From: Pseudomonadota bacterium
GTDB lineage: Bacteria; Pseudomonadota; Gammaproteobacteria; Xanthomonadales; Xanthomonadaceae
Assembly (NCBI GenBank): GCA_021821195.1
Contig: JAKACT010000001.1
Location: 310,001-374,000 of the forward strand
DNA length: 64,000 nucleotides
Direction of reading: 5' to 3'
This document shows, in pieces, positions 53,130 through 62,769 of this stretch. The notes under the pieces were generated by a model that saw nothing but the letters and a program-made list of their open reading frames with translations, was not told the origin of the DNA and ran no database searches. How positions within the stretch are numbered: position 1 is the stretch's first letter; each line of letters opens with the position of its first letter. Both the position numbers and the translations under genes were made by a program.

Positions 53130-54890
53130 ATGAACTCCCCCGCCCCGGCGCCGGCGAAGGCGCCCATCGGTTCACTGCGTACGCTGTGGCCCTTCATCCG
53201 CCGCCACTCCGGCCTGTTCTCCGCGTGGCTGGTGGCGCTGGCCTGCTCCTCCACCGCCACCCTGAGCCTGCCGGTGGCGTTCCGGCAGATGATCGACCAC
53301 GGGTTCAGCAGCGGCGCCAACATCGACCGCACCTTCGCCTTCGTGCTGGCGGTGATCGTGGCGCTGGCGCTGGCGACCGCGGCGCGCTACTTCTTCGTCA
53401 CCCTGCTGGGCGAACGCGTGGTTGCGGACCTGCGCAGCCGGCTGTACGCGCACCTGCTCGACCTCGACGCCGGCTTCTACGACCGCAGCCGCAGCGGCGA
53501 ACTGGTTTCGCGGCTGACCGCGGATGCGGAGCTGCTGCGCAGCGTGATCGCCTCCAGCATGTCGGTGGCCCTGCGCAGCAGCGTCACCGTGATCGGCTCG
53601 ATGGTGATGCTGTTCGTCACCAGTCCGAAGCTGGCGGCGTGGGCGCTGCTGGGCATCCCGCTCGCGGTGGCGCCGATCGTGATCGGCGCGCGCCGCATCC
53701 AGAAGGTCTCGCGCGCCAGCCAGGACCGCATCGCCGACGCCAACGCGCTGGCCACCGAAGCGCTGGGCGCGGTGCGCACGGTGCAGGCGCATTCGCGCGA
53801 AGCGTACGAGCGCGGCCGCTACGCGCAGGCGATGGCGACCGCCGTGGCCACCGCACGCAAGCGCATCGGCGCGCAGGCGCTGGTGACCGCGGTCGCCATC
53901 AGCCTGATCTTCGGCGCGGTGATCGTGGTGCTGTGGTCGGGCGCGCACGACGTCATCGCCGGCCGCCTCAGCGCCGGCGCGCTGGGCCAGTTCGTGATGT
54001 ACGCGCTGATCGGCGGCGGCTCGGTGGGCGCGCTGGCCGAAGTCTGGAACGAGCTGCAGAAGGCCGCCGGCGGCATGGGCCGCATCCACGAGCTGCTGCA
54101 GGAAACGCCGGCCATCGCCGCGCCGGCCCAGCCCAAGGCCCTGCCGATGCCGGTGCGCGGCGAGATCGCGTTCGAGGACGTGACCTTCCATTACCCGCAG
54201 CGCCCCGACACCGCCGCGCTGGCGGGCTTCAACCTGCGCGTGCGCCCGGGCGAGACGGTGGCGCTGGTGGGGCCGTCCGGCGCCGGCAAGAGCACCGTGT
54301 TCGGGATGCTGCTGCGCTTCCACGACCCGCGTTCTGGCCGCATCACGCTGGATGGCATCGACATCCGCGACCTCGACCCCACCATCCTGCGCCAGGCGCT
54401 GGCGCTGGTGCCGCAGGCGCCGGTGATCTTCGCCGCCAGCGCCGCCGACAACATCCGCTACGGCCGGCTGGAGGCCAGTGACGCCGAGGTGCGCAAGGCC
54501 GCGGAATCGGCCGAAGCCGACGACTTCCTCGACGCCCTGCCCGACGGTTTCGCCAGCGAGCTGGGCGAGCGCGGCGCGCGCCTGTCCGGCGGCCAGCAGC
54601 AGCGCATCGCCATCGCCCGCGCGCTGCTCAAGGACGCGCCGGTGCTGCTGCTGGACGAGGCCACCTCGGCGCTGGACGCGCACAGCGAGCGCGCCGTGCA
54701 GACCGCGCTGGAACACCTGATGGAAGGCCGCACTACGCTGGTGGTGGCGCACCGCCTGGCCACCGTGCTCAAGGCCGACCGCATCGTGGTGATGGACCAC
54801 GGCCGCATCGTCGCCGAAGGCACCCACGCCGAATTGCTGGCGCAGGGCGGCCTGTACGCGGAGCTGGCGAAGCTGCAGTTCCTCGACTGA
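53130..54890 (+). CDS. ABC exporter, fused membrane and ATPase domains (MsbA-like)
   Basis: A 586-residue half-transporter that works as a dimer. Six helices (about 20-320) precede the nucleotide-binding domain (about 345-586) with Walker A GPSGAGKST, Q-loop in LVPQAPVIF, signature LSGGQQQR, Walker B VLLLDEATS and the switch histidine in VAHRLAT. The family is the MsbA/ABCB-like exporters (lipids, peptides, drugs). Substrate unknown. It is monocistronic, ending at a bidirectional hairpin. Confidence 0.94.
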   Translation: MNSPAPAPAKAPIGSLRTLWPFIRRHSGLFSAWLVALACSSTATLSLPVAFRQMIDHGFSSGANIDRTFAFVLAVIVALALATAARYFFVTLLGERVVADLRSRLYAHLLDLDAGFYDRSRSGELVSRLTADAELLRSVIASSMSVALRSSVTVIGSMVMLFVTSPKLAAWALLGIPLAVAPIVIGARRIQKVSRASQDRIADANALATEALGAVRTVQAHSREAYERGRYAQAMATAVATARKRIGAQALVTAVAISLIFGAVIVVLWSGAHDVIAGRLSAGALGQFVMYALIGGGSVGALAEVWNELQKAAGGMGRIHELLQETPAIAAPAQPKALPMPVRGEIAFEDVTFHYPQRPDTAALAGFNLRVRPGETVALVGPSGAGKSTVFGMLLRFHDPRSGRITLDGIDIRDLDPTILRQALALVPQAPVIFAASAADNIRYGRLEASDAEVRKAAESAEADDFLDALPDGFASELGERGARLSGGQQQRIAIARALLKDAPVLLLDEATSALDAHSERAVQTALEHLMEGRTTLVVAHRLATVLKADRIVVMDHGRIVAEGTHAELLAQGGLYAELAKLQFLD

Positions 54891-54896
54891 CCGCGC

Positions 54897-54924
54897 AAAA
54901 CAAAACGCCCGGCATTGCCGGGCG
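54897..54924 (-). terminator. Shared intrinsic terminator of the ABC exporter and ydbL
   Basis: A perfect eight-base stem (CGCCCGGC with GCCGGGCG, short loop) lies between convergent genes. On the minus strand it runs into TTTTGTTTT, a good terminator for the ydbL transcript; on the plus strand the tail is weak. Confidence 0.8.
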
Positions 54925-54945
54925 TCCTGTGTCATCCAGCCGCGT

Positions 54946-55566
54946 TTACTTCTGCTTCCAGCTGCCGCCGGACTGGTACCACCAGCCGGCCTTGGCGCTG
55001 GCGATCCACTGCTTGGCGAACACGCCGCGGATCTGTTCTTCCCATTCCGGATGGCCGTTGGCCACCGCCACTTCGCGATAGACCGCCTTGCGGTCGCGAT
55101 TGTCATCGGCCACCGCCGAATTCAGCGCCACGCGATCCTTCAGCTCCACCTTCGAGGCATCGCGCACGGTGATCAGGCCGTCGCCGGTGAAACCCAGCGC
55201 ACCGCTGTCGAAGCCCGCGCGCAGGGTCGTGTTGAAGCGGGTTTCCATGCGCGACTGGATGGCCTGGATCGCCGGTGTCTTCAGGCTGATGTCAGGCGCG
55301 GACTGCGCGCGCGCGCTGCCGATGCCGACCAGCGCCCACGGGTCGATACCGGACAGGTTCAACTCGATGCGACGCTCCAGCATGGCCATGCCGCCACCGC
55401 TGCCGGGGGTTTCCTTGATCTCGACCTTGTCGGCTTCGTTGATGACCTTCTCGACGAACTCCTTGGCCGCTTCCTTGGCCTCCGCCGCGGGGAAATACAC
55501 GTTGATCGTGACGCATGCGCTGAGCAGCAGCGCGGCCGCGACCGGCATGCCCATCCAGTGTTTCAT
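54946..55566 (-). CDS. YdbL/DUF1318-family lipoprotein
   Basis: A 206-residue protein with a lipobox LLLSAC (Cys at about 18) followed by the DUF1318 signature TINVYFPAAEAKEAAKEFVEKVI. The rest (DISLKTPAIQAIQSRMETRF, GLITVRDASKVELKDRVALN, EWEEQIRGVFAKQWIASAKAGWWYQ) is the usual YdbL fold. In E. coli, YdbL helps the YdbH-YnbE envelope bridge; here it directly follows a ydbH-like gene by 35 bp. E. coli YdbL is secreted rather than lipidated, so the lipobox is a difference. AAGGAGC lies before the ATG. Confidence 0.88.
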   Translation of the reverse strand: MKHWMGMPVAAALLLSACVTINVYFPAAEAKEAAKEFVEKVINEADKVEIKETPGSGGGMAMLERRIELNLSGIDPWALVGIGSARAQSAPDISLKTPAIQAIQSRMETRFNTTLRAGFDSGALGFTGDGLITVRDASKVELKDRVALNSAVADDNRDRKAVYREVAVANGHPEWEEQIRGVFAKQWIASAKAGWWYQSGGSWKQK

Positions 55567-55601
55567 CGTCTTGCTCCTTGGTTCGTCCAGCCCGATTGCA
55601 T

Positions 55602-57623
55602 TCAGTCCACCACCGGCGCCACGTCGCCCTTGCCGGCCGCGACCAGGCGCTCCACCAGCGTCGGCCAGTCCACCGCGCGGTTGAAACCCACCACGTCCAG
55701 GCGCGGCAGGCCGCTGCCTTCGACGATAGTAAAGGCGTTGCCCGCTGAACGCAGGCCCGACATCGCGCAAACCTGGTTCTCCAGCCTGCAGCCGATGCCG
55801 ATGCGGCGATAGCCGAAGTCGGAGAACAGCCCGATCAGCTGGCCCTGCAGACTGGTGATGAAGGAGGCGTCGCCGACGCTGCCGATGTCCTGCACCGCGC
55901 GCTGGCTGATCCGCTGGCGCACGCCCGGCGCCTCGTCGGTGATGAAGCGCGCGTCGAACGCCACCGGCGTCCAGTCCACCAGCCGCAGCCCGTTGATGCG
56001 GCCATCCAGACGCCCGGTGATGCTGCCGAAGCCCAGCACTTCGGTCAGCCGCAGCAGGTCCAGGTCGTCCATCGCGACGTCCGCGCTGAGGCTGGGCGCG
56101 GTGCCGAACGGGCGCTCCAGCGCCAGCGAGGAGAACGCCACCCGGCCGTCGAACAGGCCCAGCGACAGCCCGCCGTCGAAATCGATGCGGTCGTTGGCGT
56201 AGTGCACGTGCGGCAGGTCGCCGTCCAACCTGCCCTGGAACGCGGGCAGGCCCAGTGCCTGCGAGACCTTGCCGAAGTCGATCCCCGCCAGCCGCATGCC
56301 GAAGCGGATGTCGGCGCCGGCGCCATCCTGCGGCGGGCGGATGATGACGTCGCGCAGGCCCAGCCGGCCCCCCAGCATCGGCATATCGACCGCTCCATCC
56401 ACGCGCAGCGCACCATCGGCGCTGGCGAACGGCAGCCTAGCTGCACCGAAGGCCAGGCCATACAGTTGGCCTCCATCCCACTGCAGCGCGCTGGCGACCG
56501 GCGCGCCGGCGGAATAGCGCAGGTCGCCGCGCAGGCCATCGAACACGAAACGCCCGGCCGGATCGCGCAGGTCGACGCCATGCAATTGAGCGGTGACGCC
56601 TGCCAGCCCACCTCCGCGCAGGCGTGCGTCCACGTCGATGGCGCCGCGCAGGTCCACCTCGCCAAGCCCCACCAGGCCCATCCAACCGGACAGATAGCGC
56701 GGCCGCAGCGGTGCCATGTCGGCGCTGCGCGCCTGCACGTCCAGCGCCTCCAGCGTCCCGTCCGGCGCCAGCGCGGCGCTGGCGTTGGCCACCAGCGCAT
56801 CGCCGTCGCGCCATTCGATTCGCGGCAGCTGCCAGCCCGCATCGCCGCGCCGCCCCGCCTCCACCCGCAGCCCCACCGGCGTGGCCGGCAGCGCCACGTA
56901 GGTATTGCCGGCAAGGAATTCGCCGCCGCGCAGGTCGCCGGTCACCATCACCTGCGCCAGTCCACCGCCGCTGCGGTAATCGAGCTGCAGCGCGCCGCCC
57001 AGCCCCTCGCCGACGATGCTGGAATCGGCATTCTCGAATCCCGCGCCACCCAGCTTCAGCAGGCCATCCACCCGCAGCGGCGCGCGCGCGGGCGTTGCCA
57101 GCCGCAGCTGCCCGTCCAGCGTGCCCGCCTTCAGCCGTCCCTGCGGCCATGCCTGCGCCAGCAGCGCCTGCGCCCATGCCAGCGGCACCGCGCGCAGGTC
57201 GAAGCGGGTGAGATCGGGCACCGCGACGGTGCGGTCCAGCGCCAACCGGGCCCCGCTGCGCGCCAGCGAAGCGTGGGTGGTCGCGGCGTCGAAGGCCAGC
57301 GCCAACCGCAGCGGCGCGGCATGGCCCTCGCGCAGTTCGCCTGCGCACTGCCAGCCGCCACGCGGGGTGTGCTGCAGCGGGCAGCGCCAGTGGAGGTCGC
57401 GGAAGCGGTAGCCGAGGTCGGGCGCATCCACACGACCGGCCCACAGCTGCAGTTCGCCGGCCGCCGCGCCATCCGGCCAGTCCAGCCGCAGTCGCACCTG
57501 TTCCAGCGTCGCCACCGCGGTGGTGACCTTGGCCACCCGCGCCTGCGCTACCCGCGCCGACGCCACCGGGGCGGCAAGCGCCGCCAGCAGGCACAGGCAA
57601 AGCGTTAGCATCGGGCGCGACAT
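55602..57623 (-). CDS. YdbH-like AsmA-type envelope protein
   Basis: A 673-residue protein with an N-terminal export/anchor stretch (MLTLCLCLLAALAAPVASA) and long beta-rich repeats typical of AsmA-like lipid-bridge proteins (DUF YdbH, PF11739): NADSSIVGEGLGGALQLDY, GLAFGAARLPFASADGALRVDGAV, and the C-terminal SGLRSAGNAFTIVEGSGLPRLDVVGFN. Such proteins span the periplasm and are thought to move phospholipids to the outer membrane. It is shorter than E. coli YdbH (879 residues). The start is the ATG at 57623. Together with ydbL it forms an operon, with no ynbE-like frame between. Confidence 0.82.
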   Translation of the reverse strand: MSRPMLTLCLCLLAALAAPVASARVAQARVAKVTTAVATLEQVRLRLDWPDGAAAGELQLWAGRVDAPDLGYRFRDLHWRCPLQHTPRGGWQCAGELREGHAAPLRLALAFDAATTHASLARSGARLALDRTVAVPDLTRFDLRAVPLAWAQALLAQAWPQGRLKAGTLDGQLRLATPARAPLRVDGLLKLGGAGFENADSSIVGEGLGGALQLDYRSGGGLAQVMVTGDLRGGEFLAGNTYVALPATPVGLRVEAGRRGDAGWQLPRIEWRDGDALVANASAALAPDGTLEALDVQARSADMAPLRPRYLSGWMGLVGLGEVDLRGAIDVDARLRGGGLAGVTAQLHGVDLRDPAGRFVFDGLRGDLRYSAGAPVASALQWDGGQLYGLAFGAARLPFASADGALRVDGAVDMPMLGGRLGLRDVIIRPPQDGAGADIRFGMRLAGIDFGKVSQALGLPAFQGRLDGDLPHVHYANDRIDFDGGLSLGLFDGRVAFSSLALERPFGTAPSLSADVAMDDLDLLRLTEVLGFGSITGRLDGRINGLRLVDWTPVAFDARFITDEAPGVRQRISQRAVQDIGSVGDASFITSLQGQLIGLFSDFGYRRIGIGCRLENQVCAMSGLRSAGNAFTIVEGSGLPRLDVVGFNRAVDWPTLVERLVAAGKGDVAPVVD

Positions 57624-57656
57624 GCACCCAGCATACAAAGCCCCGATGGTGCCGCG

Positions 57657-58349
57657 ATGAACCATTCCCCCGCCCTTGCGCTCCCGCGCCTGCTGCTGGT
57701 CGAGGACGACCCGGTCAGCGCCGCCTTCCTTGCCGGTGCCAGCGCCGCGCTGCCGGCACGGGTGGTGCAGGCGGGCAGCCTGGCCGAAGCGCGGACGGCT
57801 TGCGACGACCAGCGCTTCGACCTGTTCCTGTTCGACGCACACCTGCCGGACGGTCGGGGTGAAGACTTGCTGTGCGCCCTGCGCGAGACCGGCTCGTACA
57901 CCGTGGCGCTGGCGCATACCGCAGAGGCGGATGCCGACCTGCACGCGCGGTTGCTGGCGGCCGGCTTCGTCGAGGTTCTGCGCAAGCCGCTGGCGGTGGC
58001 GGACCTGCACGCCGCACTGCGCCGCTGGCTGCCGGCGGCAACGACCCCGCGCCCGTGTTGGGACGATGCCGCGGCGCTCGCCGCGCTGGGTGGCCAGGCG
58101 GCACACGTGCAGGCGCTACGCGGAATGTTCCTGGCGGAACTGCCGGGGCAGCATGCCCGCATCGCCTCGGCGGTCGCCACCGGCGACGCCGCGACGGTCC
58201 GGGCCGAACTGCACAGGCTGATGGCCAGCTGCGGCTTCGTTGGCGCGGCGCAGCTGGGCGATGCGGTGCAGGCCCTGCGCGCCGCGCCGCTGGATGCGGC
58301 GGCACTGCGGGCGCTGGATGCAGCCGTTGCCGGACTGCTGCCCGGATAA
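57657..58349 (+). CDS. Receiver-Hpt phosphorelay protein
   Basis: A 230-residue protein. The receiver domain (about 10-125) has the acidic pocket VEDD, phosphoacceptor Asp60 in LFDAHLPDG and LRKPL lysine. The Hpt domain (about 140-225) has the phosphorylated-type histidine His186 in ELHRLMASCGFVGA. There is no output domain and no adjacent kinase, so it is probably a relay between an unlinked hybrid kinase and a response regulator. It is divergent from ydbH with 33 bp between. Confidence 0.88.
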   Translation: MNHSPALALPRLLLVEDDPVSAAFLAGASAALPARVVQAGSLAEARTACDDQRFDLFLFDAHLPDGRGEDLLCALRETGSYTVALAHTAEADADLHARLLAAGFVEVLRKPLAVADLHAALRRWLPAATTPRPCWDDAAALAALGGQAAHVQALRGMFLAELPGQHARIASAVATGDAATVRAELHRLMASCGFVGAAQLGDAVQALRAAPLDAAALRALDAAVAGLLPG

Positions 58350-58420
58350 CCGCCCGGCACGGAACCGGGTAACTGCGGTGCATCTCACGAGGTGCAGGCG
58401 CTGCGTGCGCCGCGCCTCCC

Positions 58421-59944
58421 TCAGGAGACGGCGCCCCGCAGTTCCGCCAGCAGCGCGCGGGTCACCGGATCATCGGCGTCGCGCTCGCCGTTCAGCGCCG
58501 GCAGCAGCGCGTTGGCGACCTGCTTGCCCAGCTCCACGCCGAACTGGTCGAAGGCATTGATGCCCCACAGCACCGACTGCAGGTAGACGCTGTGCTCATA
58601 CAGCGCGATCAGCATGCCCAGCGATTGCGGGGTCAGCGCGTCCAGCAGCAGCAGCGTGCTGGGACGGTTGCCGGGATAGCGCCGGTGCGGGTCTTCGCTG
58701 TCGCGGCCATTCGCCAGTGCCTCGGTCTGCGCCAGCAGGTTGGCCAGCAGCGCGGCGTGGTTGGTAACGTGCGGGTGGTCGGCCCTGGCCACGCCGATGA
58801 AATCGGCCGGCACCACCTGCGTGCCCTGGTGCAGCGCCTGGAAGAAGCTGTGCTGGGTGTCGGTGCCGGCGCCGCCCCACCAGACCGGAACGGTGTGCCA
58901 TTCGATCTCGCGGCCGTCCAGCCGCACCGACTTGCCCAGGCTTTCCATCACCAGCTGCTGCAGGTAGCTGGGCAGCAGGCGCAGGCGATCGTCGTAGGGC
59001 AGCACGGCCTGGGTGGCGGCATGCAGGCCGTTGCGGTTCCAGATCGCGGTCAACGCATGCCAGACCGGCAGGTTGTCGCGCAACGGCGCGTGCAGGGCGT
59101 GGGCATCCAGCGCAGCCGCGCCTTCCAGCAACGCCTCGAAGCGGTCCATCCCCAGCGCCAGCGCGATCGGGAAACCCACCGCCGACCACAGCGAATAGCG
59201 CCCCCCCACCCAGTCCCACATCGGCAGGGTGCGCTCGGGCGGGATGCCGAAGTCGGCGACCCGCTGCGCATTGGTGCTGACCGCGTACAGGCGCCCGCCC
59301 TCGGCGGAAGCGAGGTCGCCCAGCCAGGCGCGGACGATGCCGCCGTTCAGCAGCGTCTCCTGCGTCCCGAAGGTCTTGGAGATCATGATCGCGGCGGTGC
59401 GCCGCGGATCCAGCCCGGCCAGCACGCGCTGCGCCGCGTTGCCGTCCACGTTGGACAGGAAATGCACCCGGAAACGGGCATCCGGCTGCGCCAGCGCATC
59501 GACGACCAGGCGCGGCCCGAGGTCGGAGCCACCGATGCCGATGCTGACGATGTCGGTGACGTCGCTGGCGGCCAGCGCGTCCATCAGTTCGCGCATCCGC
59601 AGCTGCGCGGACAGTGCCTGCGCCCGCGCGGCCAGCGCGAAGGCAGAGCTGGCGGCGCTCCCGCGCAGTGCGCCGTGCAGCGCCGCCCGCCCCTCGGTCA
59701 CGTTGACCTCTTCGCCCGCCAGCAGCTGCCGCATCGCCGCGGACAGGTCCGCGCGTTCCGCAATCGAGAACAGCGCATCCAGCGCTTCGCGGTCATACCG
59801 CTGGCGCGCGAAGTTGGCGTAGAGCGGGCCGCAGCGCAGGGCGAAATCGCCGGCGCGGGCGGGATCGGCGGCCAACAAGGCCGGCAGCGTGGTGCCGGAA
59901 AGCCGGTCGGCCTGCGCCTCCAGACCCTCCAGCAGGCCGACCAT
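58421..59944 (-). CDS. pgi: Glucose-6-phosphate isomerase
   Basis: Interconverts glucose-6-P and fructose-6-P, 507 residues. Signatures: [20 protein letters not shown], the loop MESLGKSVR (usually ESNGK), and the catalytic residues in [20 protein letters not shown] and [13 protein letters not shown]. The ATG at 59944 lies 5 bp after the panD stop, so pgi is probably co-transcribed with panD from the promoter upstream of panD. Confidence 0.97.
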   Translation of the reverse strand: MVGLLEGLEAQADRLSGTTLPALLAADPARAGDFALRCGPLYANFARQRYDREALDALFSIAERADLSAAMRQLLAGEEVNVTEGRAALHGALRGSAASSAFALAARAQALSAQLRMRELMDALAASDVTDIVSIGIGGSDLGPRLVVDALAQPDARFRVHFLSNVDGNAAQRVLAGLDPRRTAAIMISKTFGTQETLLNGGIVRAWLGDLASAEGGRLYAVSTNAQRVADFGIPPERTLPMWDWVGGRYSLWSAVGFPIALALGMDRFEALLEGAAALDAHALHAPLRDNLPVWHALTAIWNRNGLHAATQAVLPYDDRLRLLPSYLQQLVMESLGKSVRLDGREIEWHTVPVWWGGAGTDTQHSFFQALHQGTQVVPADFIGVARADHPHVTNHAALLANLLAQTEALANGRDSEDPHRRYPGNRPSTLLLLDALTPQSLGMLIALYEHSVYLQSVLWGINAFDQFGVELGKQVANALLPALNGERDADDPVTRALLAELRGAVS

Positions 59945-59949
59945 GCCGG

Positions 59950-60330
59950 TCAGGCCGCCTGCTTGGGCATGGAGTGGTTGGTGTGGGTCAGCCGGTTGTC
60001 GCGGTCCACGTACACGCAGGTCGGCTTGTGTGCCGCGGCCTCCTCGGCATCGCACTGCACGTAGGCGCAGATGATGACCAGATCGCCGACGCGGGACTTG
60101 TGCGCGGCCGCGCCGTTCACCGAGATCACCCCGCTGCCTTCCTCGCCGCGGATCGCGTAGGTGGAATAGCGCTCGCCGCTGGTGACGTCGTAGATGTCGA
60201 TGCGCTCGTATTCGCGGATGCCGGCGATGTCGAGCAGGCGACCGTCGATCGCGCAGGAGCCTTCGTAATGCAGCTCGGCGTGGGTGACGGTGGCGCGGTG
60301 GATCTTGCCCTTGAGCAGGGTCAGTTGCAT
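59950..60330 (-). CDS. panD: Aspartate 1-decarboxylase
   Basis: Pyruvoyl enzyme that makes beta-alanine for pantothenate, 126 residues, full length. Self-cleavage occurs between Gly24 and Ser25 (HYEGSCAID). Other blocks: [48 protein letters not shown]. It follows panC, with a probable promoter and weak terminator in the gap. Confidence 0.98.
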   Translation of the reverse strand: MQLTLLKGKIHRATVTHAELHYEGSCAIDGRLLDIAGIREYERIDIYDVTSGERYSTYAIRGEEGSGVISVNGAAAHKSRVGDLVIICAYVQCDAEEAAAHKPTCVYVDRDNRLTHTNHSMPKQAA

Positions 60331-60377
60331 GGTTTTCGACTCCGGTGGAACCGGCCGGATGTCCGGCCTGCGGGAAA

Positions 60378-60405
60378 AGTATAGGGCGGGCTTTCCGCGC
60401 TGCAA
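60378..60405 (-). promoter_or_regulatory. Candidate internal promoter for panD-pgi
   Basis: On the minus strand TTGCAG (60405-60400) and TATACT (60383-60378) are 16 bases apart, about 48 bases upstream of the panD ATG. The -10 matches five of six positions. It would let panD and pgi be expressed apart from panBC. Confidence 0.55.
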
Positions 60406-60426
60406 CAAACAGGGCCTTCACGGCCC
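60404..60426 (-). terminator. Weak intrinsic terminator after panC
   Basis: A five-base stem (GGGCC, loop GTGAA, GGCCC) is followed by TGTTTGTT on the minus strand, 16 bases past the panC stop. It overlaps the -35 of the candidate panD promoter. Confidence 0.45.
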
Positions 60427-60441
60427 CGCGCGGCGCCCGGG

Positions 60442-61302
60442 TCAGGCGTGCCCGGCGAGCACGAATTCGAGGTTGTCGATCAGGCGGGTACGCCCCAGCC
60501 GGGCGGCGATGAGCGCCACCAGCGGGCCGGGCTGGCCGTCCACCGGCTCGCTGAAATCCGGGCGCCGCAGCACCGCGTAGTCGGGCACGAAGCCGGCGGC
60601 GCGCAGGGCGGCGTCGGCCTCGGCCTCGACCTGCGCCCGCGGCGCGCCGGCCTGCGCGGCATCGCGCATCGCCAGCAGGGTGCGGTGGATCGCCGGCGCG
60701 GTCGCCCGCTCCTGCGGCGACAGGTACTGGTTGCGCGAGCTCATCGCCAGCCCGTCGCGCTCGCGCACGATCTCGCCGGCCAGGATCTGCACCGGCATCT
60801 GCAGGTCGGCGACCATCTGCCGGATCACCGCCAGCTGCTGGAAATCCTTGCGCCCAAACGCGGCCACGTCCGGCTGCACCTGGTTGAACAGGCGCGTCAC
60901 CACGGTGCACACGCCGTCGAAATGGCCGGGGCGGCAGGCGCCTTCCAGCACCGAGCTCACGCCCGGCACCTGTACCTTCGCCGCCAGCGCCACCCCGAAC
61001 GGGTACATCGCCTCCACTTCCGGCAGCCACAGCGCGTCGCAGCCGGCGGCCTGCAGGCCGCTGGTGTCGGCGTCGGGGGTGCGCGGATAGCGGGTGAAAT
61101 CCTCGCTCGGGCCGAACTGGGTGGGATTCACGAACACGCTGGAGACCACCCGGTCGGCGTGCCGGCGTGCCAGCGTCACCAGCGAATAGTGGCCGGCGTG
61201 CAGGTTGCCCATGGTGGGCACGAAGCCGATGCGCAGGCCCTCGCGCCGCCAGCCGGCGATGGTGGCGCGCAGTTCTTCGAGTCGGGTGATGGTCTGGATC
61301 AC
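60442..61302 (-). CDS. panC: Pantothenate synthetase
   Basis: ATP-dependent joining of pantoate and beta-alanine, 286 residues. The nucleotide-binding [10 protein letters not shown] (HxGH type), [24 protein letters not shown] and the KMSKS-like [10 protein letters not shown] are present. It starts at a GTG (61302) 57 bp after the panB stop, and is part of the pcnB-folK-panB-panC run. Confidence 0.97.
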   Translation of the reverse strand: MIQTITRLEELRATIAGWRREGLRIGFVPTMGNLHAGHYSLVTLARRHADRVVSSVFVNPTQFGPSEDFTRYPRTPDADTSGLQAAGCDALWLPEVEAMYPFGVALAAKVQVPGVSSVLEGACRPGHFDGVCTVVTRLFNQVQPDVAAFGRKDFQQLAVIRQMVADLQMPVQILAGEIVRERDGLAMSSRNQYLSPQERATAPAIHRTLLAMRDAAQAGAPRAQVEAEADAALRAAGFVPDYAVLRRPDFSEPVDGQPGPLVALIAARLGRTRLIDNLEFVLAGHA

Positions 61303-61359
61303 ATGGGTCGCCTGGTTGGCCGCCGGCTTTCCCGCCCGGGAAAACGCGGGGCTGGGCTG

Positions 61360-62175
61360 CTAGCTGTAGGAATGCGCCTTGTCCGGGAAGGCGCCGCTGC
61401 GCACCGCCTCGGCATAGGCACGCACGGCACCGAGGATGGAGCCGCCTTCGGCGAGGAAGTCCTTGACGAACTTGGGCTTGCGGTGGCCGGTATCGATGCC
61501 CAGCAGGTCATGCAGCACCAGCACCTGGCCGTCGCAGCCGGGGCCGGCACCGATCCCGATGGTCGGGATCGGGCTCGCCGCGGTGATCTCCGCGGCAAGC
61601 TCGGCGGGCACGCCCTCCAGCACCAGCAGGGCTGCGCCCGCTTCGGCCACGGCCAGCGCTTCCGCGCGCAGGCGCTCGGCGGCGGACTGTTCGCGCCCCT
61701 GCACCTTGAACCCGCCCATCTTCAGCACCGACTGCGGGGTCAGGCCCAGGTGCGCGCAAACCGGGATCTCGCGGTCGACCAGGAAGCGGATCGTCTCCAG
61801 CTTGTGGCCCGCGCCCTCCAGCTTGACCATCGCCGCGCCGGCCTGGATGAAGCGCACCGCCGCCGCATGCGCCTGTTCCGGCGTGGCATCGCTGCCGAAC
61901 GGGAAGTCGGCGATCTTCAGCGCGTGGCTGGCGCCACGGGCCACCGCGGCGGTGTGGTAGACGATGTCCTCCACCCGCACCGGCAGCGTGGAGTCGTGCC
62001 CCTGCACCACCATGCCCAGCGAATCGCCGATCAGGATCAGGTCGATCCCGGCGTCGTCCAGCACCCGCGCGAAACTCGCGTCGTAGCAGGTCAGCATGGT
62101 CAGCCGACGGCCCGCCTCTCGTGCCTGGGCGAGCTGCGGCACGCTCCAGGACTTCTGTTCGGCATGTACGCTCAT
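61360..62175 (-). CDS. panB: 3-methyl-2-oxobutanoate hydroxymethyltransferase
   Basis: First enzyme of pantoate synthesis, 271 residues, decameric TIM barrel in relatives. Motifs: [10 protein letters not shown], the metal-binding [48 protein letters not shown] and [19 protein letters not shown]. It lies 66 bp after folK. Confidence 0.98.
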   Translation of the reverse strand: MSVHAEQKSWSVPQLAQAREAGRRLTMLTCYDASFARVLDDAGIDLILIGDSLGMVVQGHDSTLPVRVEDIVYHTAAVARGASHALKIADFPFGSDATPEQAHAAAVRFIQAGAAMVKLEGAGHKLETIRFLVDREIPVCAHLGLTPQSVLKMGGFKVQGREQSAAERLRAEALAVAEAGAALLVLEGVPAELAAEITAASPIPTIGIGAGPGCDGQVLVLHDLLGIDTGHRKPKFVKDFLAEGGSILGAVRAYAEAVRSGAFPDKAHSYS

Positions 62176-62241
62176 CGCGGTTCCCGGCAGGTCAGGGGCG
62201 GCATTATCGCGCAGAACCCGGGGCCGGCCGCTTGCCTCGGA

Positions 62242-62769
62242 TCAAGCACCTTCGATTGCCTCCACGCCGGCGACATCCACGTGCCGCAGCGCCTCGCCCA
62301 CGTTGCCGTGGCCGGGGAACGGCTGGTCGGCGGCGATCTCGGCCAGCGGCACCAGCGCGAACGCGCGTTCGTGCAGGTGCGGATGCGGCACGCGCAGTCC
62401 GGGCTGGTCGATGGTGTCATCGGCGTACAACAGCAGGTCCAGGTCGAGCACGCGCGGACCCCAACGCGTTGCAGCCGCCTCGCCATCGCGCAGCCGGCCG
62501 GCCGCGCGCTCGATCGCCAGCAGTTGCGCCAACAGCACCTGCGGCGCGAGCCGGGTCTCCAGCAGCGCCGCCGCGTTGACATAGTCCGGCTGGTCGGTGC
62601 GGCCCCAGGCCGGCGTGCGGTACAACCGGGAAGTCGCCAGTAGGCGACTGCCAGGCAGCGCCGCCAGCGCGTGGAAGGCAGCGCGCAGCGCCTGCAAGGG
62701 ATCGCCGAGGTTGCCACCCAGGCCGATGCAGGCTCGAACCGGCATCTGGGCAGGTTGTTGCCCGCTCAC
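62242..62769 (-). CDS. folK: 2-amino-4-hydroxy-6-hydroxymethyldihydropteridine pyrophosphokinase
   Basis: Transfers pyrophosphate from ATP to hydroxymethyl-dihydropterin in folate synthesis, 175 residues. The blocks IGLGGNLGDP, SRLYRTPAWG, DQPDYVNAA and the metal-binding GPRVLDLDLLLYAD are intact. The start overlaps the pcnB stop (ATGA), the common pcnB-folK-panBC order of gammaproteobacteria. Confidence 0.97.
   Translation of the reverse strand: MSGQQPAQMPVRACIGLGGNLGDPLQALRAAFHALAALPGSRLLATSRLYRTPAWGRTDQPDYVNAAALLETRLAPQVLLAQLLAIERAAGRLRDGEAAATRWGPRVLDLDLLLYADDTIDQPGLRVPHPHLHERAFALVPLAEIAADQPFPGHGNVGEALRHVDVAGVEAIEGA

Noticed and set aside
58421-61030. Extension of the pgi frame back to 61030
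   Set aside because: The part upstream of 59944 runs through panD and panC in another frame; Pgi similarity begins at 59944.
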